Of a DNA stretch of 64,000 nt, positions 35,040 through 45,480 are shown piece after piece (the first letter of the stretch is position 1; each line of letters begins with the position of its first letter). The notes under the pieces were generated by a model. It worked only from the letters and a program-made list of their open reading frames with translations, searched no databases and was not told where the DNA came from. The position numbers and the translations under genes were made by a program. The stretch comes from Nymphaea colorata (Eukaryota; Streptophyta; Magnoliopsida; Nymphaeales; Nymphaeaceae): contig NC_045146.1 of NCBI RefSeq assembly GCF_008831285.2, positions 8,878,972-8,942,971 on the forward strand, in the 5' to 3' direction.

Positions 35040-35880
35040 GTTTTTGCTCACATTCCCTCTAAAGCTGAAATCTCTCCAATTGACTGAGCACCGATGTTTG
35101 ATAACTCATCATCATCTGACATACCGGACTGTATTTTTAGCCCCTCCATTGAAAGGGCTTCAATTTTATCCATCGCACATGGTCAGTGACCCATTGTTTT
35201 TGGCACTCTTAAAAAGGGCAAGATTCATAGACCGCACAAATCCACCATCTCTTGTTCAGAGAAAAGGCATTCTCATTCAAGCCCCATTCCCGCATCAAAA
35301 ATTCAGTCTCTTCATCCTCCAGTATTTTCGCTCTAGTTTTACTTTTCAGAGCTTGAACTGCCTTGTCATGCTCTGCTTCAGCAGCATGTACAATGAATGA
35401 AAGCTCAAAATCCTCATCCAAGTCAAAGCTAGTCTAGCTTTCAAGATGATCTCTAGGAAGAGGAAAGTTCTCTGTCTCTATCTCCTCACCCCTCATTATA
35501 TCTGACCGAGAAGCGCCCTCACTGGAAAATGATCCTTCAGTTTCCAGCTGGGGATCCCCTCCGTTCCAAACATCTGCAGCAAAGAGATCCCCACTAGCCA
35601 ATGAATCTTTCTCAAACTATTTCCATAGTCGTTCCCTTGGTGATTTAGGATCACTTTCAGAACTCAATGAAAATGGGCTATGCTCTATTCCCAACAAATT
35701 CAAGAATTTCCCAACCAATTGAAACCTCTATATCAGTTTTCCCCAACCAATTGCTTTCAACGATGAATTGCAACAGCCATCACAGTTTCCTATCATCAAT
35801 CTGTCATTGGAAATAGGGATTTCCCTTGACAAACCAAGCTTGGTTCTTCACCGACAAACGATTATCAAGATACTCATTTG
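35040..35880 (-). pseudogene. Captured fragment of a PMI1-RELATED (PMIR1-like) gene
   Basis: On the minus strand one frame reads from about 35820 through KFLNLLGIEHSPFSLSSESD, SPRERLWK, FEKDSLASGDLF, ADVWNGGDPQ, DLDEDFELSFIVHAAEAEHD, KSKTRAKILEDEETEFLMRE and WGLNENAF (ending near 35255), with three in-frame stops (about 35728, 35613 and 35427). Further on, in another frame at about 35185-35055, it reads AMDKIEALSMEGLKIQSGMS, then DDDELSNIGAQSIGEISALE. Both blocks match conserved parts of plant PLASTID MOVEMENT IMPAIRED1-RELATED proteins, which carry an NT-C2 domain and are linked to chloroplast movement. The two blocks are well separated in the real protein, so the fragment is internally deleted. 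No start codon, NT-C2 domain or promoter is present. It lies wholly inside the Harbinger-type element. Identification is from recalled family motifs. Confidence 0.85.
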
Positions 35881-36275
35881 AAGACATGGATCATCACGGG
35901 CCACCAACCAAGAACAATATAAAAACACTGCTTCAAAAACCTCAACTTGCGAGGTCCCCATGAAGCAGCAAGAAGGGAAAAACAGAAAGAAAACAACCAT
36001 TGCATTTGAAGGACCGCAGAGACGAATAGAAAAAGAGAGAACGCAGAATAGGGAGAGAGAGGTTGGCGTACCTCAATTTCTTTGAAGGACAATGGCGATG
36101 GCTGGAGGCAGAGCGGCGGTGGTGGTCCGAGTGAGCGGTGGACCTCTGCTTCCGCCTTCCTCCTCTGCTTCTCCCTTTCCCCTCTGCTTCTACCCCCTCT
36201 TCTTCTCGTCCTTCCCCCTCTGCTTCTGCCTTTCCCTTTCCCCCCTCTGCGTCGCCTGGTCGGGAGCCGTCGAGC

Positions 36276-36344
36276 GGGTGAAAGTTCACCCGCTCAAAAG
36301 TCAGACCTGTGAGGTCGGACTTTTGAGCGGGTGAACTTTCACCC
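36276..36344. repeat. Near-perfect 33-bp-arm hairpin
   Basis: Arms 36276-36308 and 36312-36344 are reverse complements with one mismatch and a 3-base loop. Each arm starts or ends with GGGTGAAAGTTCACCC, itself nearly self-complementary, and similar short palindromes recur at 36364-36379 and about 36403-36424. It lies just inside the right end of the Harbinger-type element. Confidence 0.92.
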
Positions 36345-36473
36345 ACTCGCTTTAACGAAAAACGGGTGAAAGTTCACCCCGTTTGATACATCGTGAGTAC
36401 GGGCGGGTGAAATTTCACCGCCCGTACAGTTTTTCCCCTCCCCTCTCGTTTTATCTCTACAATCAAACACAAC

Positions 36474-37037
36474 CTAATAGTAGTTCGTCAAGCCGAGGAA
36501 TGAACGCAACTCCTGCACATTGGTTGGCGGTTTCCAATCCTTAATAGCTCTCACCTTTTCTGTGTCTATCTGTAGCTGACCATTCCCTACTATGTGGCCG
36601 AGAAAATTGATTTCTTGTTGATTGAATAAGCACTTCTCGCGCTTCACATAGAGTTCATTCTCCCTTAGCACCTTGAACACTGTTCATAAGTGTTTCACGT
36701 GGTCTTCCATCGAGCTGCTTACTCGAGCTCCACCCAACTGATCAAAGAGATCGACAATCTAAGGTAAATGGTACTTGTTCAATGCCCTGTAATCCAAGCA
36801 TAACATTTTAGAGCCATCATGTTTCGCCTGAAACAGCACTGGTGCACCAAAAGGAGTTTTGGAGGGTCTGATTATACCTCCAACTAGCATCTCATCCAGT
36901 TGTCGTCGAAGCTCTTTTAACTCTGCAAGGGCCATTCTATAGGGTGCAATTGTCGGTGGTTTGACACCAAGAATCAGTTTTATGGTGTGATTCACTTCAC
37001 GTCGAGGTGACAGTCGTCTAGGGAGCTCCGCAGGCAT
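36474..37037 (-). pseudogene. Chromovirus reverse transcriptase, catalytic core deleted
   Basis: The frame begins PAELPRRLSPRREVNHTIKL, then IAPYRMALAELKELRRQLDE, MLVGGIIRPSKTPFGAPVLF and LCLDYRALNKYHLP, as in chromovirus reverse transcriptase. It then passes from VDLFDQLGGARV directly to SSMEDHVKHL, TVFKVLRENELYVKREKCLF and FLGHIVGNGQLQID (near 36720). The usual 80 or so residues between these blocks, including LDLRSGYHQ and the catalytic YLDD, are absent. Removal of the core means the protein could never polymerise, so this copy was either mobilised in trans or lost the core after insertion. The frame is interrupted at 36474 by the Harbinger-type element and resumes at 34666. Confidence 0.9.
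36475..36477. repeat. TAA target duplication (right)
   Basis: Pairs with 34666-34668. Confidence 0.85.
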
Positions 37038-37054
37038 TGTCCCTGTGAATTCCT

Positions 37055-37751
37055 CTAGGACAGGCGCAAGCGCCTCTCAGACCAAACCAGGAGAGTCTTT
37101 AGCACTTCCGTGATTGCCACCAAGTACGTATCGTCACCGTACTTTAGGTCTTTCTTTAATTGAAGAGCAGATATCATCGCGGCCTTGGCCTTGTCTTTCC
37201 TCACTGTTACTGCTGGGACCATACAAGGAGACTTCTCGTCCATAATGCTAACACTGCGCAAATGCGGAATCGAGACCAATCTCGCTGCACTAAGGAGCTC
37301 CATGCCTAGAATAATCCAGAAATCATCCATCGGGACCAATGAGAAGTTAGCTTTTATTGACCAACTCTCAATTTTCACAACCGCATCCCGGGCCACTCCG
37401 TGGATGGGTTTTTGCCTCTAAGTTGACTGCCTTAATGCGCAACTCTCCCTTCTCAAGGGTGAGACCCAATCTCCTCGCCTCCTCATTCGAGACGAAGTTG
37501 TGTGTGGCACCCGTGTCTACCATAGCCTTCGTAGGTTTTCCATTCACTAGAATCTCTAGATACATGAGTGCATTGAAAGGTGTCGCTGTCACCTTTGTTT
37601 TCTCTTTCCTTTTCAACGTGTTCAAAAGTTGAAGCACCCATCTTTGGTCATTCCCCTTCTTCACCTTGTACCGCATTAGCAGATTGTCTTGAGGTACATG
37701 TTGGGTTGTCTCTACGCTTTGGACATTGCCTGGCCATGTGTCTCCCTTCAC
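37055..37751 (-). pseudogene. Chromovirus protease region
   Basis: MYLEILVNGKPTKAMVDTGA with the active-site DTGATHNF (37517-37494), then NEEARRLGLTLEKG and, in the adjoining frame, VPMDDFWIILGMELL. These are the usual blocks of a retropepsin of Ty3/gypsy elements, which cleaves the polyprotein. A frameshift near 37380 separates the halves. Confidence 0.88.
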
Positions 37752-38787
37752 AGAACCAACAAGTTACCTCATTATTTTGGTAATTGTTGCTCTTGCGAAA
37801 GAAAGGTTTCCTTTTACCTTGGTGCTAGGTCGACAATTCAACATTGTTGTCATGTCGTTCTTCCTTCTTTCCTCCATGGTCAGACTTCTTCAAAGGCTTG
37901 AAGGTGTTAGTGTAGCTCTTGCGCCGAGTATCGGTCATGCGCTCTGCTGTTACATAAGCATCATCCAAGGTCTCTGGATTGCACCTTTCCACTTCAGATT
38001 GTGCCCACAGCTGAAGTCTCAAAATAAACCAGTTCAGTTTATCTTGTTCCTGCATATTTGGTACATCTAACATGAGCCTTTGGTAGGTCCTCACATGGTC
38101 TTGCAAGGATTTCGTATGTTTCAATTCACCGACCATTCGATAGGCAAGGCGTGTTGCAGTCGGGGGTATGAAGTAATTCTTTAACTCTCGCTGAAAATCA
38201 TTGAAAGTGTCTATTGTGTAGATCCCATTTTGAATATCAAACTGTTTTCTTCTCCACCATACCACAACATCGCCCTCAAACAGCATAGCTGCAGTCTTGA
38301 CCTGAAGATCGTCCCCCACAACGCCTTGTAGGTCTAAGTAGTATTCCACTTGAAACAAAAATTTGTCGATCACACGTCTATTTCTATTTCTGTTGTATTT
38401 TGTTGGCCTCTGAACATCGACCCTTACTGGTCGATCGTCACCTCCACCTAGAGAAACTTGTTGCTGTAGTGTGAAGTTCCTTGACTTCAGCTTGCAGTGT
38501 GGTGACTGTGTCAGCAAGTAACCGATTCATGGCCACAAGCTCAGCTTCATCTTGTCTTTCATTCCCTCGAAGGACTCGACTGCATTGTCCAATGCTTCTT
38601 CATGAGTAACTACATCGGCAACCAGCTTGTTCACCACTTCAGCCAGTTCTTCTTGACCATGGGATGTGCCCATCTCGTCAAACTGGGCCACTTCCTTGCC
38701 CTTGGCCCTTCGCAGATTGTATTGAGTTGCCAGGACGTCCTCTTCGATCAATGCTTGCCGGTGGATTGTTCTACACCGGCTCTCCAA
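37690..38787 (-). pseudogene. Chromovirus gag (capsid and zinc knuckle)
   Basis: The probable start is MESRCRTIHRQALIEEDVLA at 38787, followed after a frameshift near 38540 by a region reading NRLLADTVTTLQAEVKEL. The capsid domain is at about 38370-38000 (VIDKFLFQVEYYLDL, KTAAMLFEGDVVVWWRRKQF, FNDFQRELKNYFIPPTATRL, LKHTKSLQDHVRTYQRLMLD). A zinc knuckle CWFCEGRHMARQC lies near 37765-37725. Gag packages the element's RNA. Frameshifts and stops interrupt it. Confidence 0.88.
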
Positions 38788-38816
38788 TCGCTTCCCCAGA
38801 TTGAGCAGAACCTGGG

Positions 38817-38828
38817 GCTCTGATACCT
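38817..38828 (-). other. Primer-binding site (initiator Met tRNA)
   Basis: AGGTATCAGAGC on the minus strand differs at one position from the usual TGGTATCAGAGC. It lies two bases from the LTR end. Confidence 0.88.
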
Positions 38829-38830
38829 AA

Positions 38831-39205
38831 TGCCGTCAAGAACCTAATTGTCGTCAGCCTTCAAACCACCGAAAAGGCACAAAGAGCATTTCGAAAATAA
38901 TGTATAAAGAAAATAGTGTGAATAAAGAACTCACAATGTATTTCACTTGAAAAACTTAATACATCACGAGGAAGGTAAGAAATGAGAAAAGTTCTCAACT
39001 TACTTACAGGATAGCCGAAGCCACTTACAAAGGATTCTAATGCCGACCACCCAAAACATAGAATCCCCACATATGACACTTAGACCGGTGGGAGGGTACT
39101 CTCTTGCAAGTAAACAAGTAATAAGCAAATGACTCAACATAAGCAAAGGAAGTACATTGTAAAACAAAGCAAAGGACTGTGCAGAATCTCAGACACAGGG
39201 GAACA
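38831..39205 (-). repeat. 5' LTR of chromovirus
   Basis: Plus-strand start TGCCGTCAAG, end GGGGAACA; matches 32204-32607 along most of its length. The end next to the primer-binding site is shorter than in the other copy, suggesting a small deletion there. Confidence 0.88.
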
Positions 39206-39210
39206 TTAAC
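39206..39210. repeat. Target-site duplication TTAAC (right)
   Basis: Pairs with 32199-32203. Confidence 0.7.
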
Positions 39211-39224
39211 AACCGTGGTCATAA

Positions 39225-39600
39225 TCTTTTTGTTCTGTATTTGCAATTTATATTTTTGTAGACCTTTGGTGAACAAATAAACAACTTGGTTTCGTCACTG
39301 AACATGACTTAGGTTGATTTTTCTAAAAATTCTTCAACCTTTTGACCAATGAAGTGCTTTTCTACTTCAATGTCTGTGATGAATGGAATTGAAAGCAATA
39401 ATGGCACTATAATTATCAAATAACAATAGTGATTGAAGGAATTTAATCCCGAGCAAATGTTGAACTCATGTAGCCTTAGCAGTTCTTGCTTCCCTGCACC
39501 TGTATTTAGCTCAGTGCTTGATCTTGTGATATCTTTTTTGCAACTATGAGAATTGGTATGTGTTGGTTATGCTGGAAAACACACTGATCCTCACGAGCAA
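39225..39600 (-). mobile_element. Ty1/copia RNase H relic
   Basis: In shifting frames the minus strand reads LGIKFLQSLLLFDN, IEVEKHFIGQKVEEFLEKS and QVVYLFTKGL, recognisable as the conserved end of copia RNase H, with stops. It lies beside the TTAAC site, so the chromovirus landed in or next to this older element. Upstream copia domains were not found to the right. Confidence 0.65.
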
Positions 39601-41200
39601 CAAAGATGGTTATGGAAATTTAGATTATGGAAAGGTAATTGTGAAGAAGCATATGCTCCCCTTTGGCCTTTACCCCATTCCAAGGTGGGTGAAAGTGCAT
39701 TCTTTATTTATGACATAGTTCATGCCCCCATTTCAAGCCATGGATTATTGCCCTTAAGGCCTAGTTAGAAGGGCTAGAGGATCTTGGTGAGTGCTTCACT
39801 CACTTGTGTAGAGGCCTCCACCTTTTCATCCTACCCATAAATATTCTGAAAAAAAACTTTTTTCTTTTCCTTCTCAAAATGGTTGAATAGGGCTGAGATT
39901 CTGTTCTTCAAAAAGGTGGTAGATCCAATCAAAGTGCACAAGGACATTTTTTTCTTAAACTAAAAGGACAATTAATGCATGTGAAATGTGATTCAGTTTT
40001 CTCTTTTCAGTTTCATTTTGACCATTGCTTTTTTGTGTTCAACATCTTAATGGATTCATTGCTACAAGCTTGTTTTTGCCGTCTTTAACTTTAGATCTGA
40101 TTTGCACTTGCATGGTTAACTTTAATTGAGGATAATGTGAATTCTCATAACTCTATGGCTGATTTCATCTTTTTAGGTAATTACTTGGCTTCATGAAGGT
40201 GTTTCTTTCCTTTGTAGGAGTGAAATATAGGGAAGTAACTTCAATACAATAGCTGGTTGGTTGAGGCAGTTACTTTAATACATGAGGGTTCATCCAGACG
40301 ATACTTTATCTTGATGTGTACACAAATGCTTCTTAGTAAACTGCAAGATCATTGGTTTATGTTTTCCTTGTTTTGCAATGTCTTGGTAATCCAAAGTAAA
40401 TGACATTATTACCATTCAAATCAACAAAATTTCAGTTGGACATGATCTTTCTGTATCTAATATTGCATTCTAAATAAAGGTAAATTCTAACTTTTGACAT
40501 GTAGATCTTTCTTAGAGAAACCTCATCCAAGACCTTTTAGATGATAGGTAGGGCAGATTGGTTAGCCATTGTACTATAAGCTTGTCACCAACTTTTGATA
40601 CCTTATAGAAATTGTATTCATCATAAAGAGATTGTTTGGCCTTTTCAGTTCTCCTAAGGTGTTCTGTATAAGTTCTTATTGCTTTGCAAATGTTGTCATC
40701 TTTCTTTTTTTTTTTTGTGTGTGAACCAATTTTTCCATTTACATTTAAATATGAAAACTGCTTAATGCCTTTTCTTTAAGGGTCATTACTACGTTTAAGT
40801 TTTTCATGTATTATAAACATTCTCCTGAAGCGTGTGAGTTTTATGTCTTGTTGTTTATCGGAATACTTTAGACTGATCCTTTGACTTGAAAAAGAAATGT
40901 TGTCTAGCTATGTGGAGCACTAGTGTTGTTTGGTACAATAGGGAGATATTAACATATTGGGCATTACAATGGTTCATCTTCATAATCTAAAATCAACATG
41001 GAATCCTTGGTCTCTTTTCGCTCTGGAAACACAATTATGCTATGAAACCCAATTGATGTCTTTATCAATTAACCACAACTTGGGTAGACCTGCTAAATTT
41101 AATATTTGACAGGACTGATTGGCCCACCAAGGATGACACATATAAAGATGTTTGTTTAGGGATGTTAATAAATTCAATTTGGATATTGATATCCAACTGA
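39601..41200. other. T-rich, intron-like DNA; no gene recognised
   Basis: The plus frame at 39553-39768 (QRWLWKFRLWKGN and similar) has codon-like composition but no domain I recognise. From 39830 to 41200 the sequence is T-rich and intron-like, without repeats that I could match. Confidence 0.35.
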
Positions 41201-41202
41201 AT

Positions 41203-44025
41203 TGGTTCATAAACAAGGATGTGTATTTATATGTAAAATTTAAATCTTACATGCAGACCATATAAATGAGATAATGCATGTACTCACCTCTAGTTCTTTA
41301 TACATGATTTTGAGATATGGGACCTAACCAGTCAGTACGAGGTTTGGCCGTTCTTGGCACCTTTACTAAGAGTAATCAAACCAAGGACAAGACTAAATAT
41401 TCCAATTCCTAAGTCTAAATGTATTCCAAATCCTGAGAAAGCAAATATGCCCTAATTTTGAAATCTATATTGATCCTAGAAGCAGATTGACGAACAAATG
41501 CAAATTAATTTGATATATTGTTCATGTTTGGGTCATCGTAGATAATTCAAATCAATATTCTAAATGTAATATGGTGCACGTAAAACTGGACATATGGACA
41601 TGGAGTCTAGTCTATGTTGGGACTTGGATGTATGACATAGACCTATCAAGAAAAAAATGGACTTGATCTGAAGGTTTTAATCATGATATGAGAAACTTTA
41701 TAATTCTTCTTCTAAATTGAAATAAGATATGTCATAGAGATCCAAAATATCATATCATGTTGTTGACACTCATGCTTCAAAATTCAAGGCTAGAGATCCA
41801 ATAAATTTGATCTTGTATTCATAACTGGATTTTCTAAAATCTAAATTCTGAGAGGATAGATCCAATCTGATGATTGCATAGTTCAAAATTCCTGATACAT
41901 GTCTAATCATGTGGGAATTCACCTAAGGTTTATGATCCAAAACTCAATGTGTAAAATCTGATCCAAAATCCAAGGCTTGAGATCCCTGATCCAAAATTTC
42001 GTATCCATAATCCAAGATTCATACTCCATAATCCAAGATCCTTAATCCAACATTATGATTCTTTAGCTCTAAATCTAAAGTCATTATCTAAAATCAATCA
42101 AATCTGATCAAAATCCAAAATTTAAATGACTAAGGCTAGGCCGGTCAAAAGGACTGGATTTGGTTTGATCTAGGTTTGAACATACTTAGAGACATGCTTG
42201 ATTGGAGCATATGGGTTTGGTCTTAGTTGAACGACATGATTCATAATATGATCTTCATTCATCTTGTTTGGATGGGTTTAAAGGAATTGACTAGGTCTAG
42301 AATAAGATTAGGTTCACAGGTAGTGGGCTCTAAGACCGGTATGGGCTATGTCTTAGAGAATCGAACTGGGTTTAGACTCCTTGCTTACATGACCTAGAGC
42401 TTTTGAAATCCTTTGAAGAAGTTGATTTTGAAGACCTTGCATAGAAAGTTATGATTTTAAAAGCGGGACCTGCCTGATGACCTAACTAGGTTCAAGTGTT
42501 CACATAAATAAGCTAATGCCACAGGTTATGTTACTAGGCTAACCTGGTTTGGTTTCAAGCAGGAAGTACACATGCATGTAGGGTGATCCAGGTGCATGTT
42601 AAAATAAATATGTAATGCACGACTAATAAAAACATAAAAGGAGTACACTCTATATGCATGATTCAAGTAAAAACTACATAACCAAAGACATCGAACTAAA
42701 AGAGAGAGAAAGGGATGAGAGAGACATACCTGGCCCCTATTTCTACCCTAAAGGCATTGAATTAAGCCTATTCTAGAAAATAAATACATTAAATTAGGCA
42801 CTATTAAAACAAATAAGAAAGATTTAGGACCTAAGAAAGAAATCAAATAAACTAAACATGCTAGATGCAACAAAAAATTAAAAATGCATAAAAGAAAGAA
42901 AAAGAAAACTAAAATGCAAAGAAGAAAACAAAGATGTGGGAAAAAGAAATTACCTGGACCCAGCGTACTCCCATGACCTCTGCACAGAGCCTTGTTGAGT
43001 GCTAATGCAGCCTGAATCAAGACTTAGGCCAAAGACTTTAAAAAGATTGAACTTATTTGAGCCAAGCCTTTTTGTGAGTACCCAGCTAGAGTTTTACTAG
43101 AATTATTAGGCTTCTCTAGGCAGCCCTCAAGATTTTTGAACTAGGACTAAAATCATAGACCTCTTCCTCACCCAAAGAAACATAAACTTTATGTTAAATA
43201 ATGTTTTCAATCAAAAAAATATTCGCTGTGATCTCATACTGAATCCAAATTTAAATTCTGTAAAAAGTGATGCATACATGGAGAAATGCTAATTGATTCA
43301 TGGTAAAGGATTCATATTGACATTGAGTATGGAGAACGAACAATGCAAGAATAGGTAGCAAAGAAGACACACATTAAGACCATAGTTTGAAATGGCTATC
43401 AGACTAAAAAATGTTCATACCGACCATATAGAGATACCGATTTTTTATTTTGTTTGTGTTGAGATCCTTAAAAAAGAATTTTGCATTATTCATGTCCTCT
43501 CTTATGAATTGACATTAAGCTTGAAGGGAGAAAATCATGATGTATTTTTTAAATACAATGTGCAGTAAGCTCACACGTGGATCCTGGATTCGGGCTTGAT
43601 AATGGGGCATAGATGTAGGTCCAAATCTAAAAAATATTCTAGAAGATGGATCTAGATATGATGTTAATATTTGGATCATGATCTGATATTGACATTTGGA
43701 ATTTAGAATGATGGCTCTAGATCTATGCAAATATATCTCATATATGAGATTTGGATATGAGATGCAGATATGGAAATTAGACTTTGATATGAAATCTAGA
43801 TCATGAATCTGAATTGGAGATCTGAAATGGCATGAACCGGGACCTCGCTTGACTGGGCTAGGAGGGTTCAACTTGAGTGGCTTGGGTTGGACCTGACCTA
43901 GGTACAATTTTGAAAAGTAGGTTCAGGCCTAGGTTGGCAAGAGGTTTACTGGATCAACCTGGGTTCTATTTTTGGCAACTTTGGTTCAACGAAGAATTGA
44001 GGTGGGCATAGCTAGGCTCATGTGA
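41203..44025 (-). repeat. 3' LTR of the Tat/Ogre-like element
   Basis: Collinear with 53592-56880 apart from the MITE there and smaller gaps. On the plus strand the first aligned bases are near TGGTT/TGTAAAATTT (41203-41232), and alignment fades after AGGTGGGCATAGCTAGG near 44025. The sequence is full of GATCCAAAATCC-type strings. The minus-strand frame at 42748-43020 is chance. No promoter was identified. Confidence 0.8.
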
Positions 44026-44029
44026 AAGT

Positions 44030-44855
44030 ATAAGAACGCAATCTCATCTCAAAGTTTGTTTTCTCGTGCGTGCCAGAGCATGAAATCTTACACTAAAACA
44101 CAAAGATATGTGTATGCCAAAGCGCCAAATTTGTGCATTGGTATATTTACCTATGGGCATCAAAGCATGAAATCTTATTTCAATGCATGGTTTTGTAAAA
44201 CTTGTATGAATGAGGTAACAAAAAGGTGTGCCAAAATACAAAAATGTGCTCCAATGCACAAAATCATTATAAAAGCTTGTGAATTTGGGGAAATTGAATG
44301 TACTTTTGTGTGAAATTGAGAAACTTATTTGTGATTGCAAGACTTGTGTGTACTATTGTGTAAAGTTGTAAAACTTGTGGGCACCAAGGTGCAAAATTTA
44401 GCAAACATGTGTTCATGTTAGACTCCATATTTGAGCCCTTACCGTAGAGGGTTAGGGATTTATCTAGTTTGTTGTCTTACTGCGAAAGCTAAGCCTTTTA
44501 TTGTTTAAACTTTTCAGGTTTTGGTAGACCTGAGGTAGCAGGTTGTTCAAATGACTTTGTTCACATTCTATTGGAGAGATTTTGAGTCTATTGTCATGCC
44601 AAAGTGTCACATTTTGGTCTCATTGATGTCTTGTTTTTGTTAGACATCAATGTTTTGGTTTCGGGGACATTTTTGTCATGTATGTTATTGATAAACATGA
44701 AGTCATTTTATATGAACTGATTTTGTTACATAGTGGAATATTTGCTCCATTGTCATTTTGATTTGCATAGATCTATTTTAATTATTGTGTCGTCACACCT
44801 CAACGTGTTGTATCGAAAAAATTTATTTGGAGGTTAAAAAAGTTAGGGTGTGACA
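44030..44855 (+). mobile_element. LTR end of another Ty3/gypsy element
   Basis: The plus strand ends TTAGGGTGTGACA at 44855, a typical chromovirus LTR end, followed two bases later by a primer-binding site. The start is unclear: TGTCACATTTTGG at 44605 is one candidate that forms the usual inverted terminus, but degenerate short repeats (AAAACTTGTG, GCATGAAATCTTA, CCAAAGYGYCAAA) extend the LTR-like texture back to about 44040. Confidence 0.55.
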
Positions 44856-44857
44856 GC

Positions 44858-44871
44858 TTTGGTACCAGAGC
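44858..44871 (+). other. Primer-binding site (Met tRNA type)
   Basis: TTTGGTACCAGAGC differs at one position from the usual TTTGGTATCAGAGC. Confidence 0.75.
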
Positions 44872-45480
44872 TATAGAAAAACCTTACCATGGATGTGAGC
44901 TAAAGCATATATGTGAAGCCATGTTGCCCAGATATGCACTACTTTATTGAGCTCGTATTGTAGTTTTGATTTTCACTGTAATATATACATATAGAATGGA
45001 TTAATGTTTTGAAATATTGTGATGATGCATCTTTGCAATTTGACTTGAAAGAATTGTCATAGACTTTATAATAAGAATGAGGGTTCTTACGGCAAAGCAT
45101 GTATGCACTGAGGGGTGAAATTTGATAACCCTATTGCAAAACTTGAAGCTCTTGAAAAGATATCAAAACTTGAAAAATTGTTGTATGGTTTGATGGGAAA
45201 ACTTATGGATCTCATTGCTTTCAAATTCTTTAAAATCCCTTGAGTTTGTTATTCTTGAAAACCATTTGTGGCCATTTCCTTAGGTGAGACTCGTGTTATC
45301 ATTTAAAGGATGCCTTGGTATGAACAACAAGAGTAGGAAGAGAGAGAGAGAGAGAGAGATTAGTCTAACTACCAAAGAAATTTGATATGAAATTGTTTTA
45401 TACAACTAGATTATATATATAATTTCATTAAATGAAGAGCCTTTACAAGATCAAACAATTCAACCTTATCAACATCAATC
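44872..45480. other. Leader-like remnant and (AG)n repeat
   Basis: After the primer-binding site there is non-coding sequence, perhaps the leader of the inserted element, and an (AG)n run at 45339-45359. No coding region of that element follows, so it is truncated. Confidence 0.45.

Larger units (their letters stand above)
34669..36474. mobile_element. PIF/Harbinger-type element with captured PMI1-RELATED fragment
   Basis: The element is flanked by a TAA duplication (34666-34668 and 36475-36477), the typical target of PIF/Harbinger transposons. Its ends read GGCTGCGTTTGATTGTA (left) and GGTTGTGTTTGATTGTA (right, reverse complement). It interrupts the chromovirus between the NYY and FIEGYS codons of the reverse transcriptase motif, and removing it with one TAA restores the spacing. 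It encodes no transposase. Instead it carries a minus-strand piece of a PLASTID MOVEMENT IMPAIRED1-RELATED gene (about 35040-35880), so it behaves like a Pack-MITE. A second end-like string GGTCCTGTTTGATTGCAGGG lies at about 34771, perhaps from a nested or duplicated end, and a long near-perfect hairpin lies near the right end (36276-36344). Confidence 0.9.
32204..39205 (-). mobile_element. Ty3/gypsy chromovirus, structurally near-complete, inactive
   Basis: A minus-strand LTR retrotransposon of about 7.0 kb including a 1.8-kb nested insertion. It has two related LTRs (32204-32607 and 38831-39205), a primer-binding site for initiator Met tRNA at 38817-38828, a polypurine tract at 32611-32620 and a TTAAC target duplication. 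From right to left it encodes gag with a zinc knuckle, protease (DTGATHNF), reverse transcriptase, RNase H, integrase, and a short chromodomain-like tail. Short LTRs and this domain order suit a Reina- or Galadriel-like chromovirus clade. By eye the LTRs differ at about one position in nine or ten, so the insertion is not recent. Numerous stops, a deletion of the reverse transcriptase core and loss of an integrase catalytic residue make it inactive. It interrupts a Ty1/copia relic seen at 39225-39600. Confidence 0.93.

Noticed and set aside
39507-39540. TAGCTCAGTGCTTG resembling a tRNA D-arm
   Set aside because: No matching acceptor stem or TTC loop nearby; it lies in a copia relic.
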